NCBI GenBank assembly: GCA_964058805.1
Contig: CAXKVV010000358.1
Span: 1 to 40,098 of the forward strand
Reading direction: 5' to 3'
DNA: 40,098 nucleotides
Source of the DNA: Schoenoplectus triqueter
Lineage: Eukaryota; Streptophyta; Magnoliopsida; Poales; Cyperaceae
In this document: positions 22,178 through 34,230 of the stretch, piece by piece
Numbering within the stretch: position 1 is the stretch's first letter
How the letters are laid out: the number at the start of each line of letters is the position of its first letter
Notes under the pieces: model-generated
What the model saw: only the letters and a program-made list of their open reading frames with translations
Told to the model about the DNA's origin: nothing
Database searches by the model: none
Made by a program: the position numbers and the translations under genes

Positions 22178-24340
22178 TTATGGCAGAACTGGATCGATCT
22201 TTTTGAAAACAAAATTGACAAAATGAGAAAATTGTACCAAATTCTGATTCGTTGGTATTTTGTAGCAATCGTTGACTAGAGTTGATCTAGTATTCGTCGG
22301 GTTTGAAGAAAGTGGAGACGATTTGTATCAGAGTAATTTTTACCTAATTCTGAATTAGAGGTTCAGGAAAAAGAATCTTTGGATATATGAAGATGGAAGA
22401 GAAAAGAGTTGACTGGGAACGGGGAAGGAGCTAAATAAAATTAAAATAAAGGGAAAAATAGATTAAATGTCATTTCAAACTTTGAATTTTGAAAAAGAAG
22501 CTGATAATAATCTCCATGCACTTATCCCACTGGAAATCCCCTAACATTGACAAAACAATAGTCAGCGAAACGGAATCCTACTGCAGCGATATCAGGTGTG
22601 ACATGCTCTTGCTTCAATATTATTTATCCCTATTATTTGAATTATTTATAATTCACTAAAATATATTATCAAATCGGTTAAACTTGATTTATAGATATGA
22701 ACAATCTCGCGAATAATGTATGAACCAACCTATTTATTCACATATAAAACTGACAGTTTTCAATTCTATACATGTGACACAGGAAGGTGTTACAAAATCA
22801 GACAAAAAAAAAAAGAAAAAAAGAAAGAAAATATTGATCAATTATTTCTCGTATCATGATACAGATGATACTGAACCCATGATATAATTTAAATTGGCTC
22901 TCTTCTCTTTGTTGATTTTTTTTCTTTTATTTTTTTGTCGTTGGCCTGTCTTTGAGTTCTGATTTTCAAAATAAAGGTATAAAGCAAAGTGACAGAAATC
23001 AAAATAAAAATAGAAAAGAGACGATCACGGTTGAAAGAAAATTTATTTTTGCATAACTTACCTTCTTCGAGAATGTAAAAGGTTCGCATGTGTCTCTTTC
23101 ATGCATTAAGCATATTTGTGAAAAAAAATTAAAAAAATCCTTTTCAAGTCGGGTTGACAATAAAACAGATATGAATGAAGAGATTTAAAGAAATAAATTA
23201 GAGTGTGTTTATGAGTAAAAAAACTTATTAGAAAAAAGTTAGAGAGGGCATCACCTGTAGAATAATAATGGACATGAAGAAGAATTTAAAATTGACGATG
23301 AGTTCCATTGGTTTTAAAACAACGAAGATTGTCTTCTCTTAGTTTATCTTAAAAGAAAAGGATTAAAAGAGAGTGGTATACTGAATTAGGAAATATTTCG
23401 ATGGAGATAATCAGATAAATATTGGGGAGGTCGACCTGGGGCTGGGGATAAATATTTATCCTTTTGAAAATTTTCACTCTAAATTATAATTTAGTTAAAT
23501 ATTATTACAAACTTAGTTAGCTTTTATTTTTGTCACTTTAATACAAATACAGTATATGTTTAATTAAAAAAATAGAGTTGGACTATAGTATTATGCATAG
23601 TACAAATCGCTCTCCTACTGTGAATCTTTTTTTTTTCAAAATCAAATGTACAATCTGAATAGCTCAAAATAATTTTCATATCAAAATCTAGTTTGAGATA
23701 AAATTTTATATTTTTCAGATTTTTTTTATTACTTTTCTAGATAGTTAGAAATTAAACTTGATTTAATTATTATGAACCATCCAAAAGAAGTAATTTTATA
23801 ACTATTTATAAGATATTAAAAATTCTAAAAAAATATAAAATTTAGTCTCAAGTTAGGTTTTTATATGAAAATCACAGTTTGAATTGTTCATTTTGATTTT
23901 GAAAATAAAAAAATAATCATAACATGAAGACGATATGTAATGTGCATAACATTATATCTCAACTCTAAAAAATATATATAATTTTTATAATATCTAAAAT
24001 AATCCTCAACAAACTTCAACTTATGAGCAAGGGTCTGATTTATCCATCTATCCGAGGTGCCTCTCACTAGCTGGCTCCTCCAAGTCAGCGTGAGGAAGCA
24101 CAATTAAAATGTGGGTACACTAAAATAGGTCCTCTGATGTAAGAAATACGCATTCAACTTTTAAGTGATAAAGATAAGATTCAAATTACAGTGAAAGAAG
24201 GTCCTCCTTCCTGTCTCTGGCTCTTTCAAATAACTATGAAAGACGAAAGATTGGATTTCTGATGTTGTATATATGAGTGTTAATATGAATATCTATTAAT
24301 AATGACCGGTAATCGTTGCTATAGAGTATATATATATATA
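22178..24340. other. Left ligase gene promoter region, then intergenic DNA
   Basis: 22178-22395 is the 5' leader and proximal promoter of the left ligase gene, recognisably similar to 33934-34230. Beyond 22400 similarity to the other copy stops. The remaining DNA is AT-rich and I see no gene in it. Confidence 0.5.
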
Positions 24341-24735
24341 TAGAGTAATGCTATGGTGCTTCGCGAAGCAAAAAAAATTTTGTGCTTCGCGTCCGTATCT
24401 CGAATTTAAAAGTTCAAACGGCCAATCCAAACCATTGAGCATCATCTTCATATTGAAATATCCTTGGAGATCAAATTTTATATTTTTTTGATATTTTTTA
24501 GATGGGTATAAAGTCGCTTGTTTTGGATGGTGCAGAAATCTTTAGATCAACAAACTTTGTACCCATCTAAAAAATATCAAAAAAAATCAAAAAAATATAA
24601 AATTTGATCTTCAAGGATATTTCAATATGAAGATGATGTTCAACGGTTTGGATCGGCCGTTTGAACTTTTAAATTCGAGATACGGACGCGAAGCACAATT
24701 TTTTTTTTGCTTCGTGAAGCACCATAGCATTACTC

Positions 24736-24737
<2 letters not shown>
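24341..24737. mobile_element. Foldback MITE, 397 bp, inserted in a TA-repeat
   Basis: The two arms of about 180 bp are near-perfect inverted copies. Both start TAGAGTAATGCTATGGTGCTTCG, then pass through AATTTAAAAGTTCAAACGGC, TTCATATTGAAATATCCTTG and GGGTATAAAGT. The arms meet at a loop of about 40 bp near 24510-24550. The element sits inside an (AT)n run on both sides, which hides any target duplication (TA or longer). It has no ORF. Confidence 0.88.
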
Positions 24738-24766
<29 letters not shown>

Positions 24767-25693
24767 CATAAAATGAAGGTATTATTCTAACATGTCAATA
24801 AATATTCTTTTTTGAGAGTTTTTTTGGGTATATGTGAAAGAGGAATCAAAAAGGAAGAAATAAAGGAGGAAACCAGGAGGATGAAGCAATACTTATATCG
24901 GGTATATGTGAAAGAAATGAAAATATAGTTAGGTTGTTATTGAAAATATAAAATTATATTTTCAAATATATGTTTTTTTGAGATAAAATTATAACAGATC
25001 TATTATAGTAGCAAAATTAAAAGATAAATGAGTTTATATTTTATATTTCCAATACATGTTTTTTTTAAAATAAAATTATATAACAGATGTATTAGAATAG
25101 AAAAATTAAAAGTTGAATGAGTTTATAATGATATTTAACTAAATTATAATTTTAAAGTGATATTTTCAAATTTAGAAATTTTTAGTGACATTTAACTAAT
25201 TTTTCCTAAAATAAAATGTTAGAAAAATTCCTTCAAAATTATCACTTTTCACGGAAAGTGGATTTGTCCACATATTTCATGACGAAATAAAGTTTATTTT
25301 TTATACCACACGTATCTGAGATTACCAATACATATAAAAATATACTTAAACTACTACGTTCAAATTAGGATAGGTATTAATCCCTCAAAACCCGGATTAG
25401 GATTGGTATTTCCAAAATGAGTTAATACAAGCAAATTCAACAGTTCAAATTGTTTCTCAAACTCTCTAGTCTTCTTGACTGCCCAAGTTTGCAATCTCTT
25501 GACCATCAGCCTGTGAACACCAACTGAAACAAAGAACAACACATCCAAACACATTAGTAGCTCTAAGTGTTGAAATTATTTAATTTAATCATTAAATTCA
25601 TTTCTAAAATTTTATGAGCATATATATGATATAATTATATATTAAATTAATCAATTGTCAATTGATTAAAACTCAAATTAATATATTATTGAG
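24738..25693. other. Intergenic AT-rich DNA
   Basis: There is no supported gene. A 64-codon minus-strand frame (25360-25554) has no known motif. Two related blocks near 24955-25025 and 25040-25105 (AAATATATGTTTTTT...AGATAAAATTATA) form a weak direct repeat. Confidence 0.4.
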
Positions 25694-25709
25694 TAATATA
25701 TGTGTCAAA

Positions 25710-26639
25710 AACAAACTAAAAGGTCCCAAACAAACTCAAGCATATGGTGTTCTTTGTGACAAGAAGGTCCCAAACAAACTAAAATGCAAGTTCTATAGGA
25801 CGGTGATTAGACCCGCGATATTGTATGGCGCAGAATGTTGGGCTACAAAAGGACAACACATCCAGAAGATGAGTGTAGCTGAAATGCGGATGTTGCGTTG
25901 GATATGTGGCCACACAAGGAAAGATCGAATCAGAAATGATGATATTAGGGACAAACTTGGGGTAGCACCAATTCAAGAGAAGCTAGTCCAACATCGTTTG
26001 CGATGGTTTGGTCATATCCAACGAAGGCCTCCTGAAGCATCAGTACACAGCGGTATTTTAAGTCGTCCTGAAAATACAAGAAGAGGAAGAGGTCGACCGA
26101 GATTGACATGGGAGGAAGCAATAAAAAGAGATTTGAAGGAATGTAATATACCCAAAGAGCTTGCTTTGGATAGGAGTGCGTGGAAGATAGCGATTCATGT
26201 ACCTGAACCATGATTTAGGAGTTAGAGTCTAATATTAGAGTTATAAACTTCATATTCTTAGATTTTTTAGGATTTTAGGATTTAGAATTTGGAAATAGAT
26301 TTCAGAAATAGAGGTTTAGATAGGATTTTAGGATTTAGAATTTAGAATTAGGTTTTAAAATAGGATTTTAGAAATTAGAAATAGATTTTATAATAGAGGT
26401 TTATTGTACTATTATTATTATTGTTATTATTGCTACTATTATTAGCATATTATCATTATCATTATCATCTTTATTTATATATTATTATTATTATTTTATT
26501 TTATTTTTTCTTCCATCATATTTATTTTTATCACTGATATTTGAGATCTTTGATCTTATGTTTTCCGATTGGGTTTCATTCCTAGCCTACCCCAATTTAT
26601 TTGGGATTAAAGGCTTTGTTGTTGTTGTTGTTGTTGTTG
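25710..26639 (+). mobile_element. 5'-truncated RTE-type LINE with 16-bp target duplication
   Basis: TAATATATGTGTCAAA occurs at 25694-25709 and 26640-26655, perfectly flanking the element. The frame open to 26213 encodes the C-terminal end of a plant LINE polyprotein, with motifs CDKKVPNKLKCKFYRT, RPAILYGAECWA, EMRMLRWICGHTRKDRIRN, RLRWFGHIQRRP and GRGRPRLTWEEA. The catalytic reverse transcriptase core lies upstream of the truncation. A 3' untranslated part of about 420 bp follows, ending in TTTGGGATTAAAGGC and a (TTG)n tail, characteristic of RTE-clade LINEs. It is dead on arrival, and the perfect duplication suggests a fairly recent insertion. Confidence 0.92.
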
Positions 26640-26655
26640 TAATATATGTGTCAAA

Positions 26656-28209
26656 TAAGAATTGGGTCTTTTAATGTGTAGAATGTACATTTATAATTTT
26701 TATGATTTAGTGATGATCTAAATCTTATAAAATTATGATTAATAATACAAAGTTATTAGTCTCCGGAGAACACAACTGAATATATATAATTATCAAAAAC
26801 TAAATACAAAAATGGTTATAAATTGTGTTTCATATAATACTTTGATTAAATGGATATCTCCATCTGTGTTTTAAATGGAGAAAATAACATGAACTTGAAA
26901 AAGACAAAATTGGAGTTCTATCAATACTATATGCGATTCGTACAGTATTGAATTGAATCAATTCACTGGGTTAATTGATTATGGTTTTCTGACCCACTGT
27001 ACCGAGTGTCATGCTATTTTTTTTATTCATTATGAAAATTAACGGACGTAACGTGTATTCGGTGTATAAAGATTATGAATAGACATGCAATCTCATGCCT
27101 ATGAGAATTAATCATACACATGCTTCAGTATATAGATACACGGTATAGTATAGTAAATCAGTATTTCAGAGTTTGTGAAATAAAATATAAAGTCATTTAG
27201 ATTTTTAGTATTGTGTCTTTTTTTTATCTCTTTATTGAATCTTGAGAAAGATTACTGTATGAATTAAAGGACTCGGTAATTAACAAGATACGTACTCTGA
27301 AGTCCAAAACAACAAAAAACAGATATTTTTAAATTCAAATTAAATAATTCACTAAAATAATTTTAAAAATTAAAAATTTAATCCAAAAAATAAATTGGAT
27401 AGCAAGTTCATCACTAAGTACTAAAACTTCTTTAATTGAATTTACGACGGTTGCTAATTCTTTTTTATTCTCTTCGGACCAGTTATTTCTCTGGGGCTCT
27501 AATTCTAAAATAACTTATGCTATCTGCAATGGAGTTAATATCAGATGATAAGATATTATTTAATAGATTTTGATAATCTTGTCCTTTAACATCTAACAAT
27601 TTTACAGTTATCCCCTTAAAGATTAGTCTATTTCTTTCATTTTATATCACTCATAAAAAAATCCCATTCAAAATTGTCACTTAATTTGGATAAAAGTAAA
27701 ACAGACAAGATACTCTGGATTTCTTCCACAGTGAATAAATTAAGATTAGAAATATATAGTACTTTGAATCAATAGAGAGTAGGTAGAAGCAAAATAAGAA
27801 AAAAGAACAGAATACAGAATTCATGAAGCAAACAAAAAGGGGAAATTAAGTTAGTTTAGAGAGAATCTGAACTGCATGCGATTTTTTAATTGGTTTGTTT
27901 GTTGATCTACTAACTTGCTTGGTCGAGAGAGATGAAGAGAGAGGAGAAGCCGTGAGATGGGAAGGCATTTCAAAGTAATAGATAGCATTAGGCAGGGGTC
28001 GCCTTCGAAATTTCCTTTTATTTATTGTCACCTCTCTCGTAAATAATGTTATTGAGCAATGTGAATAGATGTTTCTTGTAAATCTGTAAAACTGGAGGTT
28101 AACTTAAACCACTTGAGCAAGTTATATAACTAATATCAAGCAAATATTGGAGTACATTGGAACTTCCACGAGATGAAATTAATGATGAATTTGAGTGGGG
28201 CCCACATAA
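26656..28209. other. Intergenic DNA between the LINE and the right duplicated block
   Basis: It is AT-rich. A minus-strand frame (27846-28031) has no known motif. I see no gene or defined repeat. Confidence 0.4.
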
Positions 28210-28320
28210 ATGCGTCGCATAGATGAGACATTAAAATTTATTTTCCTTTGCATGGAGAAAAATAGCCCCCGGTATTTAATTTAATATGTTCATAACCATG
28301 TCAAAACTTGGGTTGGTACA

Positions 28321-29604
28321 GCAAACTTTTTATTGTCATCCCAACAAAATCTTTCAAATTTGTTCTCAACTATTATTATTTTTTTACTTTTTAATTTCAA
28401 TACTATTTTTATTTTTAAATATGACGCTCAACTATTTGCTCTTTCAACTCTTCATTTTTAGCAATATTTTTATTTTTAATAAGTCTTTATATTTCACGAT
28501 TATATATTATGCAGTATTAACTAAGTATGAATATCTCATTGAATACTGTTTATTTCAAATAAATACAACATTCATATCAGTATTTTATGTTTTTCGAATG
28601 AGTCGCTCATCATCATTAAGAATGAATATTAGTCTACTTGATGTGTTCATACTTATTATCATGGATATTAATATATTAAAAATGAATTATGTTCATAACT
28701 ACTGTGTGTTAAAACACCAAGGATTTTAGCACATATTTAATTTTATAATATCATTTAATTAATTTGTACGTGCTTAATTAGCGATTAAGGTGGACAAGGG
28801 GTGGTCATCATGTACAAAAATGATTTTTTTATTGGTTCTAAATGTTCATCCTGTAACAAAAGTTGTTTATCGAGAGTATTTATATGTTTTGTATAGATGT
28901 TCATATAGCTTTTAAGAAGGTGAAGCATTTTTTCTAGAGATTTTTATAGGAATATAGTTAGCACGCCCCAAAGAATAATAGTCGATTCTGGATTGATTAT
29001 TTTATATTTTACAACGCATAACCAGACCAAAGCAAATTTGCGAGCCCAGCTAGTTGGGACCGGATTTTATTTTTGCGTTCATTTTTAAAAATATATATTT
29101 TTTGTTTTGTCCTATTGAAAATTTTAATGATGATCAATATATAATTAATATCATTTTATTTTTTTGCTTATGCCGTTTAAAATTTTAATAATTATCATTG
29201 TATGATTAATCAATTTTTCTGTTTTGTTCTATTTAAAATTTTAATGATGATCATAAATCTTTTTTGTTTTGTTCTGTCCAAAATTATAAATAAGACAAAA
29301 CAGAAAAGAAAGAAAAAAAATATTAATTAATTATACAATTATCATCATTTCAATTTTAAACGGAACAAAACAGAAAAGACTGATTAATTATTAAATGATC
29401 ATCATTAAAATTTTAAACGAAATAAAATAAAAATTAAAAAATATTGATTAATCATACAATAATCATCATTAAAATTTTAAACGGAATAAAAAATTAAAAA
29501 ATAGACCCGAAAATTTACTACGGATCTGCTTATGCGCGTAAAAAACAAAACACTTACCAAGAATCCGCTATTTATTTATTTTTTCATTTACTATAAAAAA
29601 ATCT
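28321..29604. mobile_element. 1.28-kb insertion in the right duplicate, flanked by GTTGGTACA
   Basis: The left duplicate lacks this segment. The 9-bp word GTTGGTACA stands at 28312-28320 and 29605-29613, compatible with a Mutator-type target duplication, although the right junction also aligns loosely with TGCACCAAAA in the other copy. No clear terminal inverted repeats are seen. A hydrophobic 147-codon frame (28286-28729) crosses the left junction and looks like AT-rich chance coding. Confidence 0.5.
29088..29507. repeat. Mirrored tandem-repeat array (foldback core of the insertion)
   Basis: On the left, three to four units of about 55-70 bp each carry TTTTGTTCTATTTAAAATTTTAATGATGATCA-like text. 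On the right, three units carry the inverted text (ATCATCATTAAAATTTTAAACGGAA). The orientation switches near 29285. The result is a long imperfect hairpin with repeated arms. Confidence 0.7.
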
Positions 29605-30240
29605 GTTGGTACAAAAATTTTGATATAAGACTTTTAGTGGAATGCAGTATTCAATTCGCTTGTGTTTCTCATGGCTGATATGTCAAATTTCATTCAGTCC
29701 CTGTCGTTTCTACAGATTGCTTTAAATCATCTTTATATGAACTATATATGGATATAACATCATAACACATTTTCTACTACATAACACATTTTTAAACCAA
29801 ATTATGCGTTGGCAGTATTTTTGGAGGCAGACAAAAAATGCTCAAGCCAGAGACTAGGAGATAACTAAAATCAGCCAATATTAGAAATATCACCATTTCG
29901 TGAGATCAACTCATTAACTAAACATAGGTTTTCTATTACAGTTTGTTCCTTTTCCCGCTCAAAAGCAAACAGTCTTACATTTATAACAAGTTGCCTATGG
30001 TGATAGAAATGAACCCCTCACTATATTATGGTTTCCAAATTCTAAAAGTTATCCCGGTATACTCAACCCCTTCCCATGACACACACCACAGAAAAAAGAC
30101 TTGGCATTTTTGTACTTATTTTTTTTTAAGATGAACTTCAGTCTTCAATCAAGGGCAGAAACTTTGTAGAAACAAATATACAAAACTTAAATAGAAACCT
30201 TAATTTTGGACCGTTTTAATTCGGGCTTAATTAGAGGAGT

Positions 30241-33200
30241 CTAGGTCTCTTGGGTTTGTTCCCCTCCTTTGTTGTTAACTTTTATTTCTAGAAGCCTCTC
30301 GACAGGTTGCCGGCAAATTGGGCATCGGTTGGTCTGGAATCGAAGAACCTTTGCACATTCACTGCACATACACTACATTAAAAAACATTCAAAGTTAGGT
30401 TAGTAAGTACTATAGCATCAAATACAAGGACAATCAAGTTCCAAAATTAATTCTTGACTTTGGATGTAAACAACATTTAACAAATAACAATTCTCCACAA
30501 GTTTCCAAGGTATATAAAAATGCAGGAAGTTGAAAGCAAACAAAATTTCTTTCAGGTGATAGAACAGACATACCATATGTCTACAAGGTAGAACAGTTGT
30601 ATCCCTTTGTTCAGAGAGGCAAATGACACACTCTTTCCCGGGGTCATTTCCATCAGTTTCACCTTCAATCGAATTCCCTATCCCATAAATCTCTTGCAAC
30701 TCATAGCGGGTTCCATTGACCCACAAGATCTGCTTCACAACCCTCACTTGGTAACCACCATTGTCTCTCTTCTCAAAGACTGCCTGTGTTATTTGTGAAT
30801 TGTCAGAATTTCTATTACCAGGGTTTGCATGGTCTCTCTCTCCCTCCTCTTCCTTTGGAAGTGACGCATCTGCTTTTACCGCAAGAGGATACACCGCCAT
30901 TTCTTTTTCAACTCTGAAAAGCTCAGAATCAGGGAAAGTGGAGAGGTCAATTCCAGTTCCAGAAGGTTGGAGAAACTTCTGGCCAAGGCCTTCATTAAAG
31001 GTGATTGTCACCGGCTTAAGTAAGTTTTCTTTTGTGCAGGTCAGGTTGCAGTCAATTCCCTCTTTGGCAAAGAAGTAGATTGTGATGCTGTTCAAAAAGG
31101 ACAAGGTTCAAAAGAAGTTCAGAAATAAGGTTACATAAGTTTTAAGGTCGAGTCCATTTCAGTCTAAGCCCTGTATGGACAAGTACTGCTATATTGTACT
31201 TCAAAACAAAAACAAATGTATTATTATTGATAGCAATAAAATAATAAAAAGATATAAAAATGACATAAACATATGGATTCTCATCCTCTGCCACGCTGCA
31301 ACTTGCAGCGCAACAGATCTGAGCGCTTAAGTTCAATCAATTGTTCCCGTTGTTCTTTGTTTAATGTCTCACAAGTCATAAGTCGTATCACGTTATCCTC
31401 ACGTGACTAGGTAAACTCTCTCCTTCGCACCTGCTGCTCCCTTTTGTGATTCCACATCTTGAAATTAAAATATGAGCGTTAAATCCCACAAAAGCATCTG
31501 AACTCTGAAGAAATAGAACAACGGGGAAAATACATTTGTCCATTAACATATCCGTGTACCATATGAATCTCACCTAGATGAAGCTGCGCCCCTTTGGCAA
31601 AGAAGTAGATTGTGACGCTGTTCAAACAGGACAAGGTTTAAAAGAAGTTTAGAAATAAGGTGCATATCACCATCAAATTCTTTCAACTCTGAAGTGCCGA
31701 TCTTAGTATAAGTGCCAATCTCAGCGCAACAATGGACAAGCAAATCAGAACCTTACACAATTCATACAACCAATGAATTACAGGTGCGCGATTCCTAAAA
31801 TAATCGACGGGGCTCAGTGGGGGAGGGGTCACTAATGGAGCTGCACCTAAGAAGCACAGATTCAGCAGAGGAAAGAAGAAAACGTTAACATTCATCTCCA
31901 TTAATAAAGTTGCTGAAGAAAGGGGAGAATGCACGTGCCAGACACCACGAGAATGGGAAAGAGAAGTTAACTCACTCATGTGATATGAGAGATTAAAAGT
32001 CAAATATTTTGGACTGTTGATTACATCGAATGGCTCAAATCCACAGAGCTGAAAGTTGCAGCTCAGTAGAGGATACGAATCCTAAACAAATATGGATAAG
32101 TATGAAAAAGTCGAGTTTCAGGAATTAAGAAAGTTTAAATCAAATGTAAAAACTATAACATATCGGTTTTAAATCAATTGTTCTTGTATAAAGAAAGTGG
32201 GCTTGTGTCTTTAGCAAGAAACAACTATTCTTGCAAACAAGAGAAAAAGTATCTGATTTGGCCCAGATCTCAACCACAGCACAAAACCTTTCCTCGTTGA
32301 ACTTTTGTTGCCAGCTATCAGTTAATGTTGGATTTCTTAATTATACATGATGAAATAACTACTATTGATAGATTCTGCACGGAGATTGAGGTGTTAAAGA
32401 TACAAATTCTGTTCAAAGGTTTTGAAATAATAATTATCAAAAACTAATTAATTGGAATGAAGACCAAATTGGATGAACATCAAAACTTTAGGGGGCTAAC
32501 TATACTGAATCAGAGACAATAATTTTAAGCAGCAGTTTGAACCAAACAAAATGCAATATTTAACTGGCAAATCAGATTTCCTCAAAGTTAAAAGTGCTAA
32601 TCTGAAATACTGAATGATGTAATATGCTATAAAGACATGCCCCAAATAAATTATAAAAATAAACATATCATATCATATCTTTAAGGTGTCAACATCAAAT
32701 AAAGACCCAATAACTGAAAAGAGTGTAAAAAGAAAATGAAGAAAGTAGCTCAGTTTTATATCCAGTAAACCAAGTCAACTAGCCATTAAGAGTTTTAAGT
32801 TGTAAAAATTTTAAAAACATAATCAATTCAAAATTATAAACTCGCTTGTAAGAAACACGAGTATATACCTGGTTCAGGAAATTAAATAGCAAATACATTT
32901 ATTGTTTTTATCTCTCCTCAACATGTTTGCTTTGGTTCAAACCTTCAGATTGGATTGTATCTGTTCACTTTACTTGTCAAATTAGTAAATCCGTTGAATT
33001 AAATAAGTCAAACAAATTCTATAGACACTTTTAAGGAGATAATTGACTTAATTTCATCAGATTTGGAAAAGTAAGGTGCTAAATGGTGCAAAATTTATAA
33101 TCCAGAATCCAAAAAATCAAGTAAAATGGAAAAGCTGCTTAGCTCCACCTTCAACACCACAGCAGCATCAACCAATTACTAATTAAAAGAAGAGTGACTC

Positions 33201-33933
33201 TAGGCTGTTACATGCAACAATGAACATGTACTGGTATTGTCATGAGGTATGAGAATGTTTATCACTGTCAAGCAATTAAATACTTGGAAAACTATAACTA
33301 TAGAAATGACCAAATAATAGTTGAAATAAGAAAAGTAAAACAATTATAGAACTTCTACCATGAAAATTATGAAAGATCAAGAATAAACATAGGAAATTAA
33401 GTCAACCACCTTCCAGCAACGGTAGCATCAAAGGTGAAAGAAACCAGAAATTTTGCCGGGTCCTGCTCATCGGGTTCTATCTTCAGTGTCTCCTTCTTTA
33501 TGTTCACATCATTTCTAATAGTCACGGCCTTCTGGTGCTCCACATAAGGAGGTGGAGCTGGCACCGGCATGGGCATTGGCATGGGTGGACCCCACCTAGG
33601 GCCTGGACCGCCCCACCCGTAATTAAAGTGGGCCCCACTACGATGATCGTACGGCGCAGGGGCTAGCGGAGGCTGGTAGAAGTGACCGTACTGAGGCGGG
33701 TACTGTTGGTTGGGATAGTACGGGGGCCCATGGTTAGTGTTTGGGTTTGGGTTGCTGGGGTTTGGATAAGGAGTTGCGGCCGCGAACACGTAGCGATTGG
33801 TCGGAGGTGGCTCCAGAGGAGGCTGTGACGCCGCTACAGGGTGCGATGGCGGCGGCGGCGGCGGCGCAGCTGGATGCGATGTGGAGTGGTGATGGTGGTT
33901 GTTGCGAGGGTGGTGACTGCTCGAGGCACCCAT
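30241..33933 (-). CDS. LOG2/LUL-type RING E3 ubiquitin ligase, full-length paralogue (389 aa)
   Basis: Exons, 5' to 3': 33933-33410 (524 nt), 31087-30574 (514 nt), 30372-30241 (132 nt). All have GT-AG junctions with matching phases; 389 aa is the normal length for Arabidopsis LOG2 (about 388). Residues 1-6 are MGASSS, so Gly2 is available for N-myristoylation, which tethers LOG2 to membranes. A His/Pro/Tyr-rich low-complexity region runs to about residue 129. The DAR2-type region begins [14 protein letters not shown] at 130 and runs through [14 protein letters not shown] and [16 protein letters not shown]. The C3HC4 RING uses C328, C331, C343, H345, the C347/C349/C352 cluster, C363 and C366. 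The family's CLSEPRDT reads CLSEQRDT. Intron 1 is enlarged by an insertion of about 1.07 kb. Probably the functional member of the pair. Confidence 0.93.
31062..31131. repeat. 70-bp direct repeat, copy 1 (exon 2 acceptor of the right ligase gene)
   Basis: It covers the first 26 coding bases of exon 2, its acceptor AG and 44 bp of intron. A second copy lies at 31592-31661. Confidence 0.9.
31163..32228. other. Insertion in intron 1 of the right ligase gene, origin unknown
   Basis: The left gene passes directly from TTTAAGGTGGTGTTCATTTC to TTGCAAACAAGAG; the right gene has about 1.07 kb between the matching words. Apart from the 70-bp repeat copy, I recognise no transposon ends or protein. Confidence 0.6.
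31592..31661. repeat. 70-bp direct repeat, copy 2 (decoy exon 2 start in intron 1)
   Basis: It differs from 31062-31131 at about four positions and keeps the acceptor and the codons for ITxYFFAK-like text. At least two of the differing positions agree with the left ligase gene instead of the adjacent exon. It lies within the insertion specific to this copy. Confidence 0.88.
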
Positions 33934-34230
33934 TTATGACAGAACTGGATCGATCTTTTTTCAAAACAAAATTGACAAAATGAGAGAAAAAATGAAATAA
34001 ATTCTGATTCGTTTGTAGTTCGTCCGAGATTCTTTTGGACTATCTTCTGATCTAGTATTCGTCGGTTTGAGAGAACGTCGAGACGATTTGTACCAGAGTA
34101 TGTAACTTGTTAGGAGAATTTAACAGCTGAAGGTCAAATAGAGTGAAACTTGGATTTGAATGAGGGTTTTAGTTTAATTTTTACCAAAATCGGAATTAGA
34201 GATTTAGAGTTCTAAATCTTTTTGGATTGA
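33934..34230 (-). promoter_or_regulatory. 5' leader and proximal promoter of the right ligase gene
   Basis: It shares CAGAACTGGATCGATC, ATTCTGATTCG and GATCTAGTATTCGTCGG with the left gene's upstream region, so both genes kept a common leader. A TATA box or start site cannot be assigned. Confidence 0.45.

Larger units (their letters stand above)
18443..22395. repeat. Tandem segmental duplication, left copy
   Basis: The left boundary is ATGCGTCGCATAGATGAGAC, shared with 28210. Similarity runs through the whole ligase gene and its introns to about 22395, where AATTTTTACC...GGAATTAGAG-like text is the last shared sequence. Differences from the right copy are mainly indels. Confidence 0.85.
28210..34230. 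repeat. Tandem segmental duplication, right copy
   Basis: It is collinear with 18443-22395 in the same orientation, about 9.8 kb apart at the left boundary. It is about 2 kb longer because of the insertions at 28321-29604 and about 31163-32228. Many substitutions and small indels separate the copies, so the event is not recent. Confidence 0.85.

Noticed and set aside
28286..28729. 147-codon hydrophobic plus-strand frame that could be read as a membrane protein
   Set aside because: It crosses the junction between the duplicated block and a later insertion, and its hydrophobicity follows from T-rich DNA.
30761..31078. 105-codon plus-strand frame
   Set aside because: It lies antisense within exon 2 of the right ligase gene, which explains its openness.
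33741..33983. 80-codon plus-strand frame with poly-alanine
   Set aside because: It is antisense to the proline/histidine-rich exon 1 of the right ligase gene.
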